This document shows positions 54,425-62,623 of a DNA stretch of 64,000 bases, piece after piece (the first letter of the stretch is position 1; the number at the start of each line of letters is the position of its first letter). The notes under the pieces were generated by a model that saw nothing but the letters and a program-made list of their open reading frames with translations, searched no databases and was not told the origin of the DNA. The DNA is taken from contig JACJID010000001.1 in the NCBI GenBank assembly GCA_014138725.1, positions 1,426,001 to 1,490,000 on the forward strand, given 5' to 3'. Source of the stretch: Kutzneria viridogrisea (lineage in GTDB: Bacteria; Actinomycetota; Actinomycetes; Mycobacteriales; Pseudonocardiaceae). The translations under genes and the position numbers were made by a program.

Positions 54425-55959
54425 CCCTGGCCATGCGGTCGGACGAAGAGGTGTTGGCACAGCTGGACAAGCCGTGCTTCGTGCTGCGCACCGACACGGG
54501 CATCGCGCTGACCAACGAACCGCCCGCCCAGCGCACCACGGTGCTGGCCTCGGTCGGGCCGCTGCCGGTGCACGTTCTGGGGTCGCCCGCTTTCCAGGCG
54601 TACCACGGGGTGCGGCACAGCTATCTCGGCGGCGCGATGGCCGGGGGCATCGCCTCGGAGGGCCTGGTCGTGGCCTTGGCGAAGTCGGGCTTCCTGGGCT
54701 CGTTCGGTGCGGCCGGGCTGCTGCCGCAGCGGATCGACCGCGCGCTGCGCCGGATCAGCGCGGAGATCGGTGGGCTTCCCTTCGCCGCCAACCTGATCCA
54801 CAGCCCGAGCGAGGAGGCGCTGGAACGCGCCGCCGTGGAGCTGTACCTGATGCACCGGGTGCGCTGCGTGGAGGCCTCGGCCTTCCTTGACCTGACGCGG
54901 CACGTCGTGCGTTACCGGGTCGCGGGCCTGAGCCGGGCCGCCGACGGCCGGGTGCTCGCCGCGAACCGGGTCATCGCCAAGGTGTCCCGGCCCGAGGTGG
55001 CCGCCCGGTTCATGCACCCGGCCCCCGAGTCGCTTGTGGCCGAGCTGCTGGCCGAGGGGCTGGTCACCGCCGAGCAGGCGGAACTGGCCCGCACCGTGCC
55101 CGTGGCCGAGGACGTCACCGTGGAGGCCGACTCCGGCGGGCACACCGACCGCCGACCGCTGGTGGCCTTGTTCCCGGTGATCGCCGCACTGCGCGACGCG
55201 GTGCAGCGCGAACGCCGCTACCCCGTGCCGGTCCGGCTCGGCGCGGCCGGTGGCATCGGCACGCCCGAGGCGGTGGCCGCCGCGCTGGCACTGGGCGCCG
55301 ACTACGTGGTCACCGGCTCGGTGAACCAGTCCTGTGTGGAGTCCGGCACCTCCGAGCCGGTGCGCAGGATGCTGGCGGGCGCGGGCATCGCCGACTTCGA
55401 CCTGGCCCCGGCCGCGGACATGTTCGAGCTGGGCGTGCAGTTGCAGGTCCTCAAGAAGGGCACGCTGTTCCCGATGCGGGCCCGCTACCTGTACGAGTTG
55501 TACCGGCGCTACGAGGGGCTGCACCAACTGTCCACTGAGGACAAGTCCAAACTGGAACGCCAGGTGCTGCGCCGTCCAGTGGACCAGATCTGGGCGGAGG
55601 TCGCGAGCTACTTCGAGCGCCGTGACCCCGACCAGCTGCGCCGTGCCGCCGAGGACCCCAAACGCCGCATGGCCCTGGTATTCCGCTGGTACCTGGGCAT
55701 GTCCTCACGCTGGGCCACCAGCGGGGACACCGAGCGCGCCGCCGACTACCAGGTGTGGTGCGGGCCCGCGATGGGCAGCTTCAACGAGTGGGCCCGCGGC
55801 AGCCACCTCGCCGACCCGGCCAACCGCACCGTGGGCGAGGTGGCCACCCACCTGCTGCGGGGCGCCGCGTTCTCGATCCGTCTGCGCCAACTCGCGCTGG
55901 CCGGGATCAGCCTGCCGGGCACGACCTACCGCCCGCGGCCACTGGGCGGTGGCTCATGA
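54421..55959 (+). CDS. pfaD: PfaD-like enoyl reductase
   Basis: A 512-aa protein of the PfaD/FabD2 flavin-dependent enoyl reductase family (nitronate monooxygenase-like barrel). Signatures: YLGGAMAGGIASEGLVVALA near the start, GGLPFAANLIHSPSEE, VRLGAAGGIGTPEAVAAALALGADYVVTGSVNQ (GAAGGIGTPEAVAAALALGA is diagnostic) and TDMF-like ADMFELGVQLQVLKKGTLFP. It reduces enoyl-ACP with NAD(P)H and FMN in PUFA synthases and trans-AT PKSs. ATGA overlaps at both ends couple it to the large synthase and the first acyl-CoA-dehydrogenase-like gene. Confidence 0.93.
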   Translation: MTLAMRSDEEVLAQLDKPCFVLRTDTGIALTNEPPAQRTTVLASVGPLPVHVLGSPAFQAYHGVRHSYLGGAMAGGIASEGLVVALAKSGFLGSFGAAGLLPQRIDRALRRISAEIGGLPFAANLIHSPSEEALERAAVELYLMHRVRCVEASAFLDLTRHVVRYRVAGLSRAADGRVLAANRVIAKVSRPEVAARFMHPAPESLVAELLAEGLVTAEQAELARTVPVAEDVTVEADSGGHTDRRPLVALFPVIAALRDAVQRERRYPVPVRLGAAGGIGTPEAVAAALALGADYVVTGSVNQSCVESGTSEPVRRMLAGAGIADFDLAPAADMFELGVQLQVLKKGTLFPMRARYLYELYRRYEGLHQLSTEDKSKLERQVLRRPVDQIWAEVASYFERRDPDQLRRAAEDPKRRMALVFRWYLGMSSRWATSGDTERAADYQVWCGPAMGSFNEWARGSHLADPANRTVGEVATHLLRGAAFSIRLRQLALAGISLPGTTYRPRPLGGGS

Positions 55960-57545
55960 CCTACGAGCGGGCCGCCGACCTGGACCGCGCACTGGGCGAC
56001 CCGCGCGATCCGGCCAACCCGTGCGGCTTCGAGGCGATGGTCCGCCGTGACGCCGAAGCGGCGTACCCACAAGCGCTGGCGGCCCGCGCCGCGCTGCTGC
56101 GCACCGGCCTGCTGCCGGGTACCGCCATGGACGAGTTGCTGATGTTGGTGCGGGTGGCGGGCCGCCGCGACGTGACCGTCATGCCGGCGACCCTGTACAG
56201 CGTCACGGCGGCGACCTGCGTGCTGCTGGCCGGTGACGAGCGGCAGCGCGAGGAGGTCCTGCGACTGATCGAGGCGGGGGAGCAGATCGGGTTCGCACTG
56301 TCGGAGGCCGAGCACGGGGCCGATCTGCTGGCCAACCAGTGCCGCCTGGAACGGGGGGAATCAGGTTTCCGGCTCCACGGCCGGAAATGGCTCGTCGGAG
56401 CGGGCCGCCGGTGTTCGGCGCTGCTCGTGGTGGCACGCTCCGGCGGGCGCGGACCCAGCGCCTTCTCCGCGGTGCTGGTGCGGGGTGCGGCGCTGGAGCG
56501 GGCACGCGTGCCGGTGCCCGCTCTGCCCAGCGCGATGCGCGGGGCCGACTTCGGCGGCTTCGCCTTCGACCACACCGAGTTGCCCGCCGACGCGCTGGTC
56601 GGCGAGCCGAGCCGGGGCCTGGAGATCGCGATGAAGGCCATGCAGGTGGTGCGGACCACCAGCACCGCGGCGAACCTGGCCTGTGCCGACACCGGGCTGC
56701 GGCTGACCATGGACTTCGCGGCGGCACACCACTTCGGCGGGCGACCGCTGCTGGAGCACGGGCATGTCCGGCGTGAACTGGGCACGGCCTTTGCCGCGTT
56801 GCTGGCCTGCGATGTCGTGGCGATCACCGCGGCGCGGGCGCTGCACACCCTGCCCGGGGCGCAGAGCCTGTGGGCGAGTGTGGCCAAGAAGGTGCTGACC
56901 GAGTTGTCCGAGGAGGTCTTCACCCGGTGTGCCGACGTGCTCGGCACCCGCGCGGTGCTGGACGGCCCGTTCTCGGTGGCCCGCAGGGACAACCAGCTGG
57001 TGCGCTTCATCGACACCGGGCCGGTGGCCAACCTGAGGCTGGTGTGCATGCAGCTGCGCCAGCTGGCCGCCGCGGAACCTGAGGCCCAGCCCAGCACCGA
57101 GCTGGCCACGACGTACACAATAGACAGACCACTGCCGACATTGCGGCTGGCCGACCTGGCGCTGTCCAACCGGGGCCGTGACGAGGTGACCGCTGCGCTG
57201 CCCGCGATCGACTCGCGGGTGGCCGCCGAGCTCAAGCTGTGGCGACAGGACGTGCGTGCGCTGGCACCCGGCGAGGACTGCCAGGACCTCGCCGAGCGGT
57301 TCTGCTTCCTGCACGCGGCAGCCAGTTGCCTACACCTGACCTGGTTCACCCCGGCGCTGGGCGAGTCGCTCGCGCCCTCGGTCGACCTGCTGCTGGACCG
57401 TGCCGCCGGGGGAGCCCGCCGGTTGTCCGGTGCCGCGGCCGAGTCCGCCGCGTCCCAGGCCGAGGGCCTGCACGCCCGCGGCCACCTGTTCTCCGTGGCG
57501 CCGCTGCCACTGGCCGAGGGGAGTAGCACACCATGGCTCGGGTAG
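55956..57545 (+). CDS. Acyl-CoA dehydrogenase-like flavoprotein 1
   Basis: A 529-aa protein from ATG 55956. It has the ACAD fold: LIEAGEQIGFALSEAEHGADL and RLHGRKWLVGAG in the middle beta domain, FDHTELPADALVGEPSRGL before the C-terminal helices, and a long extra C-terminal region (about 400-529) beyond the usual 380-residue family length. In place of the usual C-terminal substrate Glu loop it has FSVARRDNQLVRFIDTGPV. It may introduce or shift a double bond in the chain made by the synthase, possibly on ACP instead of CoA. It overlaps its paralogue by 13 bases; the pair could form a heteromer. Confidence 0.8.
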   Translation: MTYERAADLDRALGDPRDPANPCGFEAMVRRDAEAAYPQALAARAALLRTGLLPGTAMDELLMLVRVAGRRDVTVMPATLYSVTAATCVLLAGDERQREEVLRLIEAGEQIGFALSEAEHGADLLANQCRLERGESGFRLHGRKWLVGAGRRCSALLVVARSGGRGPSAFSAVLVRGAALERARVPVPALPSAMRGADFGGFAFDHTELPADALVGEPSRGLEIAMKAMQVVRTTSTAANLACADTGLRLTMDFAAAHHFGGRPLLEHGHVRRELGTAFAALLACDVVAITAARALHTLPGAQSLWASVAKKVLTELSEEVFTRCADVLGTRAVLDGPFSVARRDNQLVRFIDTGPVANLRLVCMQLRQLAAAEPEAQPSTELATTYTIDRPLPTLRLADLALSNRGRDEVTAALPAIDSRVAAELKLWRQDVRALAPGEDCQDLAERFCFLHAAASCLHLTWFTPALGESLAPSVDLLLDRAAGGARRLSGAAAESAASQAEGLHARGHLFSVAPLPLAEGSSTPWLG

Positions 57546-59284
57546 CCGAACTCGCCGCGCTCGTCGAGGAGTTGGAACGGCACCTCGGTGATCCCTTCGA
57601 CCAGGGCACACCGCTGTCCTTCGCCACCGCGCTGGACCACGACGAGCGCGAGCTGTACCCGCACGTGCCGCTGAGCCACCTGCACGCCTGGTCCACACAG
57701 GACTACGCGGTGCCGGTCAGCGCGGGCGGCCGTGCCGTGGACATCCAGGACAGCCTCGCGCTGGTGACTCAGATCGCCCGCCGCGACGCCACCGTGGCCA
57801 TGGCCATGAGCACCACGAGCCTGTCCTACATGCCGATCTGGGTCGCAGGTTCGGAGGAGCAGAAGCGCTACTACGCCGACCAGGTCCGCTCCGGGGCCAA
57901 GATGTGCTGGGGCCTGACCGAGCGCGCACACGGCAGCGACATCCTCGCCAACACCACCACGGCCCACCGGGTGGCGGGCGGCTACTCGGTCAGCGGGGAG
58001 AAGTGGCTGATCGGCAACGGCTCCCTGGCCGACCACCTGGTGCTGTTCGCCCGCACCGACCAGCGCGGCGGGCCCGCCGGGTTCTCCATCCTGGTGCTGG
58101 ACCGCCGATCCGTGCCCGCGCACCGCATCCAGCTGCTGCCCAAGCAGCGGCTGCACGGGGTGCGGGGCGTGGACACCAGCGGGTTCCGGCTGGAGGACTG
58201 CTTCGTGCCGGACTCGGCGCTGGTCGGCACGCACGGCCAGGGCCTGGAGATCGCGCTCAAGGCCGCGCACCCGATCCGCGTGATGGTCACCGGGCTGGCG
58301 CTGGGCTGCGCCGACACCGCCCTGCGGCTGACCACCGACTTCGCACTGGGCCGTGACATCTTCGGCCGCCGCGTGGCGGACCTGCCGGTGTCCCGGCGTG
58401 CTCTCGCGGGCTGCTTCGCCGACCTGCTGATCGCCGAGGTGGTCGCCACCTGTGCCGCGCGCAGCCTGCACACCGCCCCCGAGCAGAGCAGCGTCTTCTC
58501 CTCGGTGGCCAAGTACCTCGTGCCGGTACTGCTGGAGCGGACCGTCACGGAGTTGGCCACCGTGCTCGGCGCGCGGCACTACCTGCGCGACCACCCGCGC
58601 TACGGCATGTTCCAGAAGGCCAGGCGGGACATGCTGATCGCCACCTTTGCCGACGGCAACGCCCTGGTGAACCTGAAGAACATCGCCTTGCAGGTGAACC
58701 GCTTGCTGGGCAACGGGTTCGGCCCCGGCTCACCGGTGACCGACCGCGCGCGCACCCTGTTCGACTGGGACCGCGAGCTGCCCGCGTACCGCCCGTGGGC
58801 GGCCGAGCCGTTCAGCCGGGGCCAGGACGACGCCGTGCGTTCCGTGGGCGCCTCGCTGGACGTGCTGCGGGCCCGTGCCATGACCACGCAGGGGCTGGAC
58901 GCCCACCGCTGGCAGCGCTGCGTGCGGCTGGGTGAGCTGCTCGTCGGCCAGGCTGAGCGCATGGCGGTGGAGGTCGCCGAACTGCGCCACCACGGGCAGT
59001 CCGCCGAGCTGTTCGACCTGGCCGAGCGGTACGCGCTGGTGCACGCCGCGGCGGTCTGCCTCGGCCACGCCGCGCACTCCGCCGACTGGCTGCGCGGCAC
59101 CCCGCTGGCCGGACCCGTCCCGGTGCTGCTCGGCCTGGAGCGGATCTGGCTGAAGTTCCAGCCACACCAACGGTTCGGCACACCCGAGGACGTGGACGCG
59201 GGCTTCGCGGCGTTGCGGGCGCTGCACGCCGAGGGCCGGTCCTTCGGCTACCGCCAGTTCGCACTGGCCAAGGGGCAGGCATGA
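57533..59284 (+). CDS. Acyl-CoA dehydrogenase-like flavoprotein 2
   Basis: A 583-aa paralogue of the preceding protein. It keeps the flavin-binding elements better: MCWGLTERAHGSDILANTT and YSVSGEKWLIGNGSLADHL, then FRLEDCFVPDSALVGTHGQGLEIALKA. The corresponding C-terminal segment reads FQKARRDMLIATFADGNALVNL, the same unusual pattern as in its partner, with a similar C-terminal extension of about 170 residues. Starts at ATG 57533 within the end of the previous gene. The ATGA at 59281 couples it to the exporter gene. The better conserved flavin site suggests this is the catalytic subunit if the two form a complex. Confidence 0.82.
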   Translation: MARVAELAALVEELERHLGDPFDQGTPLSFATALDHDERELYPHVPLSHLHAWSTQDYAVPVSAGGRAVDIQDSLALVTQIARRDATVAMAMSTTSLSYMPIWVAGSEEQKRYYADQVRSGAKMCWGLTERAHGSDILANTTTAHRVAGGYSVSGEKWLIGNGSLADHLVLFARTDQRGGPAGFSILVLDRRSVPAHRIQLLPKQRLHGVRGVDTSGFRLEDCFVPDSALVGTHGQGLEIALKAAHPIRVMVTGLALGCADTALRLTTDFALGRDIFGRRVADLPVSRRALAGCFADLLIAEVVATCAARSLHTAPEQSSVFSSVAKYLVPVLLERTVTELATVLGARHYLRDHPRYGMFQKARRDMLIATFADGNALVNLKNIALQVNRLLGNGFGPGSPVTDRARTLFDWDRELPAYRPWAAEPFSRGQDDAVRSVGASLDVLRARAMTTQGLDAHRWQRCVRLGELLVGQAERMAVEVAELRHHGQSAELFDLAERYALVHAAAVCLGHAAHSADWLRGTPLAGPVPVLLGLERIWLKFQPHQRFGTPEDVDAGFAALRALHAEGRSFGYRQFALAKGQA

Positions 59285-61467
59285 ACGGCACGATGAGCCG
59301 CAAGGCACAGCCGGTGCCCACCGAGACGGTGGCGGTGCGCAGGGTCAAGCCCGGGTTCGCGATTCTCGCCGCCTCGGTACCGATGTTCATGGTGTCGCTG
59401 AACAATCTGGTGGTCACCAACGCGCTGCCCGCCATCCGCAAGGACTTCTCCGCCGAGGTCAGCAACCTTCAGTGGGTGGTCAATGCCTATGTGCTGGCCT
59501 TCGCCAGCCTGCTGCTGACCGGGGCTGCGCTGGGCGACCGCTACGGCAGGCGCACGGTGTTCGTGATCGGCGTCGTGGTGTTCAGCCTGGGCTCGGTCGA
59601 GTGCGCACTGGCCAACTCGCTGACCACGCTGGTCATCGCGCGGGTCGTGCAGGGTATCGGGGCCGCCGCCGTGCAACCGCTGTCGCTGACCCTGCTGGCG
59701 GCGGCCGTGCCCGAGCGCAGGCGCAGTGCCGCACTGGGGCTGTGGGGCGGCGTCAACGGGCTCGGCGTGGCACTGGGTCCGGTGGTCGGCGGGGCGGTCA
59801 CCGAGGGACTGGCCTGGCAGTGGATCTTCTGGATCAACGTGCCGGTCGGCCTGCTCGCGGTGCCGCTGGTGCTGCGCTTCCTCCGCAACGGCAAGGGTGC
59901 CGACGGCGGGCTGGACATCCCCGGCATGGTGCTGATCACCGTGGCCGTCACGCTGACGGTGTGGGCGATCGTGCGGGCCGGTGAGGAAGGCTGGGGCTCC
60001 ACGAAGATCCTCAGCGCCTTCCTGGCGGCCTTCGCTGTGTTCGTGTTGTTCGTGCTCTGGGAGCAGCAGGCCAAAAACCCCTTGCTGCCGCTGCGGTTCT
60101 ACCGGATCCGCGCGTTCGTGATGAGCAACCTCGTCTCGCTGGCGATGTTCTTCGGCGTGTTCGGCTCGATCTTCTTCCTGGCCCAGTACCTCCAGGGCCC
60201 GCTGGGTTTCTCCCCGTTCCAGGCGGGCCTGCGCACCCTGCCGTGGACCGCCATGCCCCTGCTGGTGGCCCCGTTGTCCGGGCTGATCACCGACCGGGTG
60301 GGCGGCGGCCGGTTGATGACGCTCGGCCTTGCGCTGCAAGGTGTCGGCCTGGCCTGGATCGCGTTGATCGCCACCGCCGACCTGGACTACGCGCGGGTCG
60401 TGCCCCCGCTGGTGGTCGCGGGCATCGGCATGGGCCTGGTGTTCGGCCCCACCTCCGCCGTGGTGCTCGGCGCCGTGCGCAAGCACGAGCACGGCAAGGC
60501 CTCCGGCGCCAACAACACCGTGCGCGAGGTCGGCGGCGCGCTCGGCGTTGCCGTGCTGGCCACGGTGTTCACCGACTTCTCCTCCGAGGTCCCGGTCCGC
60601 TCACCGGCCGACGCCGCCCAGGCGTTCGTGCACGGCATGGTGCCCGCGATCTGGGTGGGCGTTGCCGTGGTGGGCGTCGGTGTGGTCGCGGGCTTGTTCA
60701 TCCCGCGCCGCTCGCTGGTGTCGGCGCCCACGGTGCTGATCGCCGTGACCGCGCCGACCGTGCAGCGCACCGCCGTGGCCGAACCGGGCCGTCACCGGAC
60801 CAGCGCCCCGTTCCGCAGCCCGCTGCGGCCCGCGCTGGTGCTGGTCGGTTCGCTGCTGGCGGCCGTCACCGCGACAGGGGTGGTGCTGACCGCCAACAGC
60901 CGGGACACCAGCCAGGAACGGGCCAACGCGGGCGGGCAGGTCATCCTCGGCACCACCACGCGGGTTCCGCTGCCCTCGCCGGGGTCGAGCAGCGTGCCGA
61001 TCCCCAGCCCGAGCAGCACATCGAGCAGCCGCCCGCCGACGACCACGCCCCGGCCGACCACCACCACGGCCCCGCCCATGCCCAGCCAGCCCAGCCTCGC
61101 CGAGGTCCGCGCGCAGCTGCTGGACCTGGTCAACCAGGCACGGGCCAAGGCGGGCTGCCGCCCGGTGGTGCAGGACGCGCGCCTGGACCGGGCGGCGCAA
61201 CAGCACAGCGTGGAGATGGCCGAGAACGGCTACTTCTCACACGCCTCACCGGACGGCACCTCCTCGGTGGAGCGGGTGCGCGAGGTGGGGTACCCGCACC
61301 CCGGCCAGGAGAACCTGGCGCACGGCACGTCCACGCCCGCCGAGGTGATGGACGCCTGGCTGCGCGGCAGCGCCAGCCGGGACGTGATCGTCAACTGCGT
61401 GTACGTGGCGGTCGGTAGCGGGGTGGACGAGGGCCACTCGCTGTGGACCCAGGTGTTCGGCGCCTGA
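59281..61467 (+). CDS. MFS (DHA2-type) exporter fused to an extracellular CAP domain
   Basis: A 728-aa protein. Residues 25-480 are a 14-segment drug:H+ antiporter-2 type transporter: LGDRYGRRTVFVIG (motif A), ARVVQGIGAAAVQPLSL (motif B), LGPVVGGAVTEGLAWQWIF (motif C) and the DRVGGGRLMTLGLALQG loop. A further membrane segment (about 515-535) leads into a Ser/Thr/Pro-rich stalk (about 555-600). The stalk ends in a CAP/SCP domain (604-728) with AQQHSVEMAENGYFSH, PGQENLAHG and two Cys. CAP proteins bind sterols and lipids in several kingdoms, so the domain could receive an exported lipid. The fusion is unusual. Last gene of the operon; converges on dps with 4 bases between. Confidence 0.88.
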   Translation: MNGTMSRKAQPVPTETVAVRRVKPGFAILAASVPMFMVSLNNLVVTNALPAIRKDFSAEVSNLQWVVNAYVLAFASLLLTGAALGDRYGRRTVFVIGVVVFSLGSVECALANSLTTLVIARVVQGIGAAAVQPLSLTLLAAAVPERRRSAALGLWGGVNGLGVALGPVVGGAVTEGLAWQWIFWINVPVGLLAVPLVLRFLRNGKGADGGLDIPGMVLITVAVTLTVWAIVRAGEEGWGSTKILSAFLAAFAVFVLFVLWEQQAKNPLLPLRFYRIRAFVMSNLVSLAMFFGVFGSIFFLAQYLQGPLGFSPFQAGLRTLPWTAMPLLVAPLSGLITDRVGGGRLMTLGLALQGVGLAWIALIATADLDYARVVPPLVVAGIGMGLVFGPTSAVVLGAVRKHEHGKASGANNTVREVGGALGVAVLATVFTDFSSEVPVRSPADAAQAFVHGMVPAIWVGVAVVGVGVVAGLFIPRRSLVSAPTVLIAVTAPTVQRTAVAEPGRHRTSAPFRSPLRPALVLVGSLLAAVTATGVVLTANSRDTSQERANAGGQVILGTTTRVPLPSPGSSSVPIPSPSSTSSSRPPTTTPRPTTTTAPPMPSQPSLAEVRAQLLDLVNQARAKAGCRPVVQDARLDRAAQQHSVEMAENGYFSHASPDGTSSVERVREVGYPHPGQENLAHGTSTPAEVMDAWLRGSASRDVIVNCVYVAVGSGVDEGHSLWTQVFGA

Positions 61468-61477
61468 GGGCTCAGGC
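61462..61477. terminator. Short palindrome spanning the two convergent stops
   Basis: GCCTGAGGGCTCAGGC contains the exporter TGA in one arm and the reverse complement of the dps TGA in the other. The 6-bp stem may end transcription from both sides; it is weak for such a long operon. Confidence 0.4.
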
Positions 61478-61948
61478 CAGCTGGGCCTGCCACATCCAGT
61501 GCGCCTCCTCCAGCTTGGCGGTCAGCTCGATGATCAGGTCCTGGGTCACCAGGTCGGTGTCGTCGGTCTTGGCGATGCGCGCCCGCATGCGCTTGACCAC
61601 CGCTTCCACGGTGGCGGCGATCACAGCGATGACCTCGGTGTCGCTCTGCCAGCCGGTGGCGAACTCGGGCACCCCGGAGTGCTTGGCCACGGTGCTGGCC
61701 CGGCCGTCCGGGGAGACGCCGATCGCGGCGGCCCGCTCGGCGACCTGGTCGGTGTACTCACGTGCGGCGGCGACCAGTTCGTCCAGTTGCAGGTGGACGC
61801 TGCGGAAGTTGCGGCCGACCACGTTCCAGTGCGCCTGCTTGGCGACCAGGGACAGGTCGATCAGGTCGACCAACGCCTCCTGCAGCACCTTGCCGGTGGC
61901 GTCCCGCTCAGCGGCGGGCAGCGGACTGGTGATCGGGCTCTTGCTCAT
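61472..61948 (-). CDS. dps: Dps-family DNA-binding ferritin
   Basis: A 158-aa protein of the usual Dps length. Ferroxidase-site residues are in KQAHWNVVGRNFRSVHLQLDEL (KQAHWNVVG supplies His; LQLDELVAAAREYTDQVAER supplies Asp and Glu across the dimer). It oxidises Fe2+ with H2O2, stores iron and protects DNA. Starts at ATG 61948. It is transcribed toward the lipid operon and is probably unrelated to it. Confidence 0.93.
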   Translation of the reverse strand: MSKSPITSPLPAAERDATGKVLQEALVDLIDLSLVAKQAHWNVVGRNFRSVHLQLDELVAAAREYTDQVAERAAAIGVSPDGRASTVAKHSGVPEFATGWQSDTEVIAVIAATVEAVVKRMRARIAKTDDTDLVTQDLIIELTAKLEEAHWMWQAQLA

Positions 61949-62013
61949 GGCGGTGAACTCCTCCTCGGCAACGGAAGCGCTGGACTACCCGTGCCGCGGG
62001 GGGCGCAAACCGA

Positions 62014-62376
62014 CTATCCCTCGATGTCCAGTGCCTGGCGCATGGTGGGCACCACGGTGAAGATCGTGTCCAGGCTCGTCAGGTGCAGCGGTTTGAGCAC
62101 GGCGTTGTGGTCGGCGACCAGGCGCAGCTCGATGCCCAGCTCCGCGCAGCGCCGGTGGTGCTCGATCAACAGGGCGAGCCCGGTGGACCCGATGAAGCGC
62201 ACCCGCCCCAGGTCCAGCACCACCGGGGTCGGCGGCACCACGGTGGACTCGGCCTCGTACAGCCGCTGCGCCAACAGGGGAGTGGTGGCCATGTCCAGCT
62301 CACCGAGCACGCGCACCACCACCGCGTGTTCCTCGTCCTCGCGGACCACTTCGAGCGTGCTGTGCGGGTCGGTCAT
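62014..62376 (-). CDS. STAS-domain anti-anti-sigma factor
   Basis: A 120-aa protein from ATG 62376 with AGGAGG 10 bases upstream; the frame open to 62547 adds an unlikely N-terminus. The STAS fold is visible in VVRVLGELDMATTPLLAQRLYEA and PVVLDLGRVRFIGSTGLALLIEHH, in which the Ser of FIGSTGL is the likely phosphorylation site. Such proteins free a sigma factor by binding its anti-sigma kinase. No kinase or sigma gene is adjacent. Confidence 0.9.
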   Translation of the reverse strand: MTDPHSTLEVVREDEEHAVVVRVLGELDMATTPLLAQRLYEAESTVVPPTPVVLDLGRVRFIGSTGLALLIEHHRRCAELGIELRLVADHNAVLKPLHLTSLDTIFTVVPTMRQALDIEG

Positions 62377-62544
62377 CTCGCGTCGGCCTCCTGTGCGGAT
62401 GCGGTACGCGGGCTGGGTGCTCAACCCGGAGGTCTTGCCTCGAACCGAGCCTACTGCATGTGAGTGGCGGTTTGGCCGGTCTGGCCGGGGGAATCCTCGG
62501 AGCGGCCCGGCGTGAGGTGGCCGTGCTGCGGGGTTGGCCGCTGG

Positions 62545-62603
62545 CATGTCATGAAAGTGCCGTTCCTGGCACCCAGTGTCCTAAACGGCACTTTCATGGC
62601 ATG
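62545..62603 (-). terminator. 20-bp hairpin terminator of the AAAGTGCCGTT family
   Basis: Arms 62545-62564 and 62584-62603 pair with one mismatch, loop 19 bases. It lies about 20 bases past the MocR stop and upstream of the STAS gene. Its core AAAGTGCCGTT resembles the elements at 38545-38675. Confidence 0.7.
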
Positions 62604-62623
62604 TCGGCGCGGACCCTGGGCGC

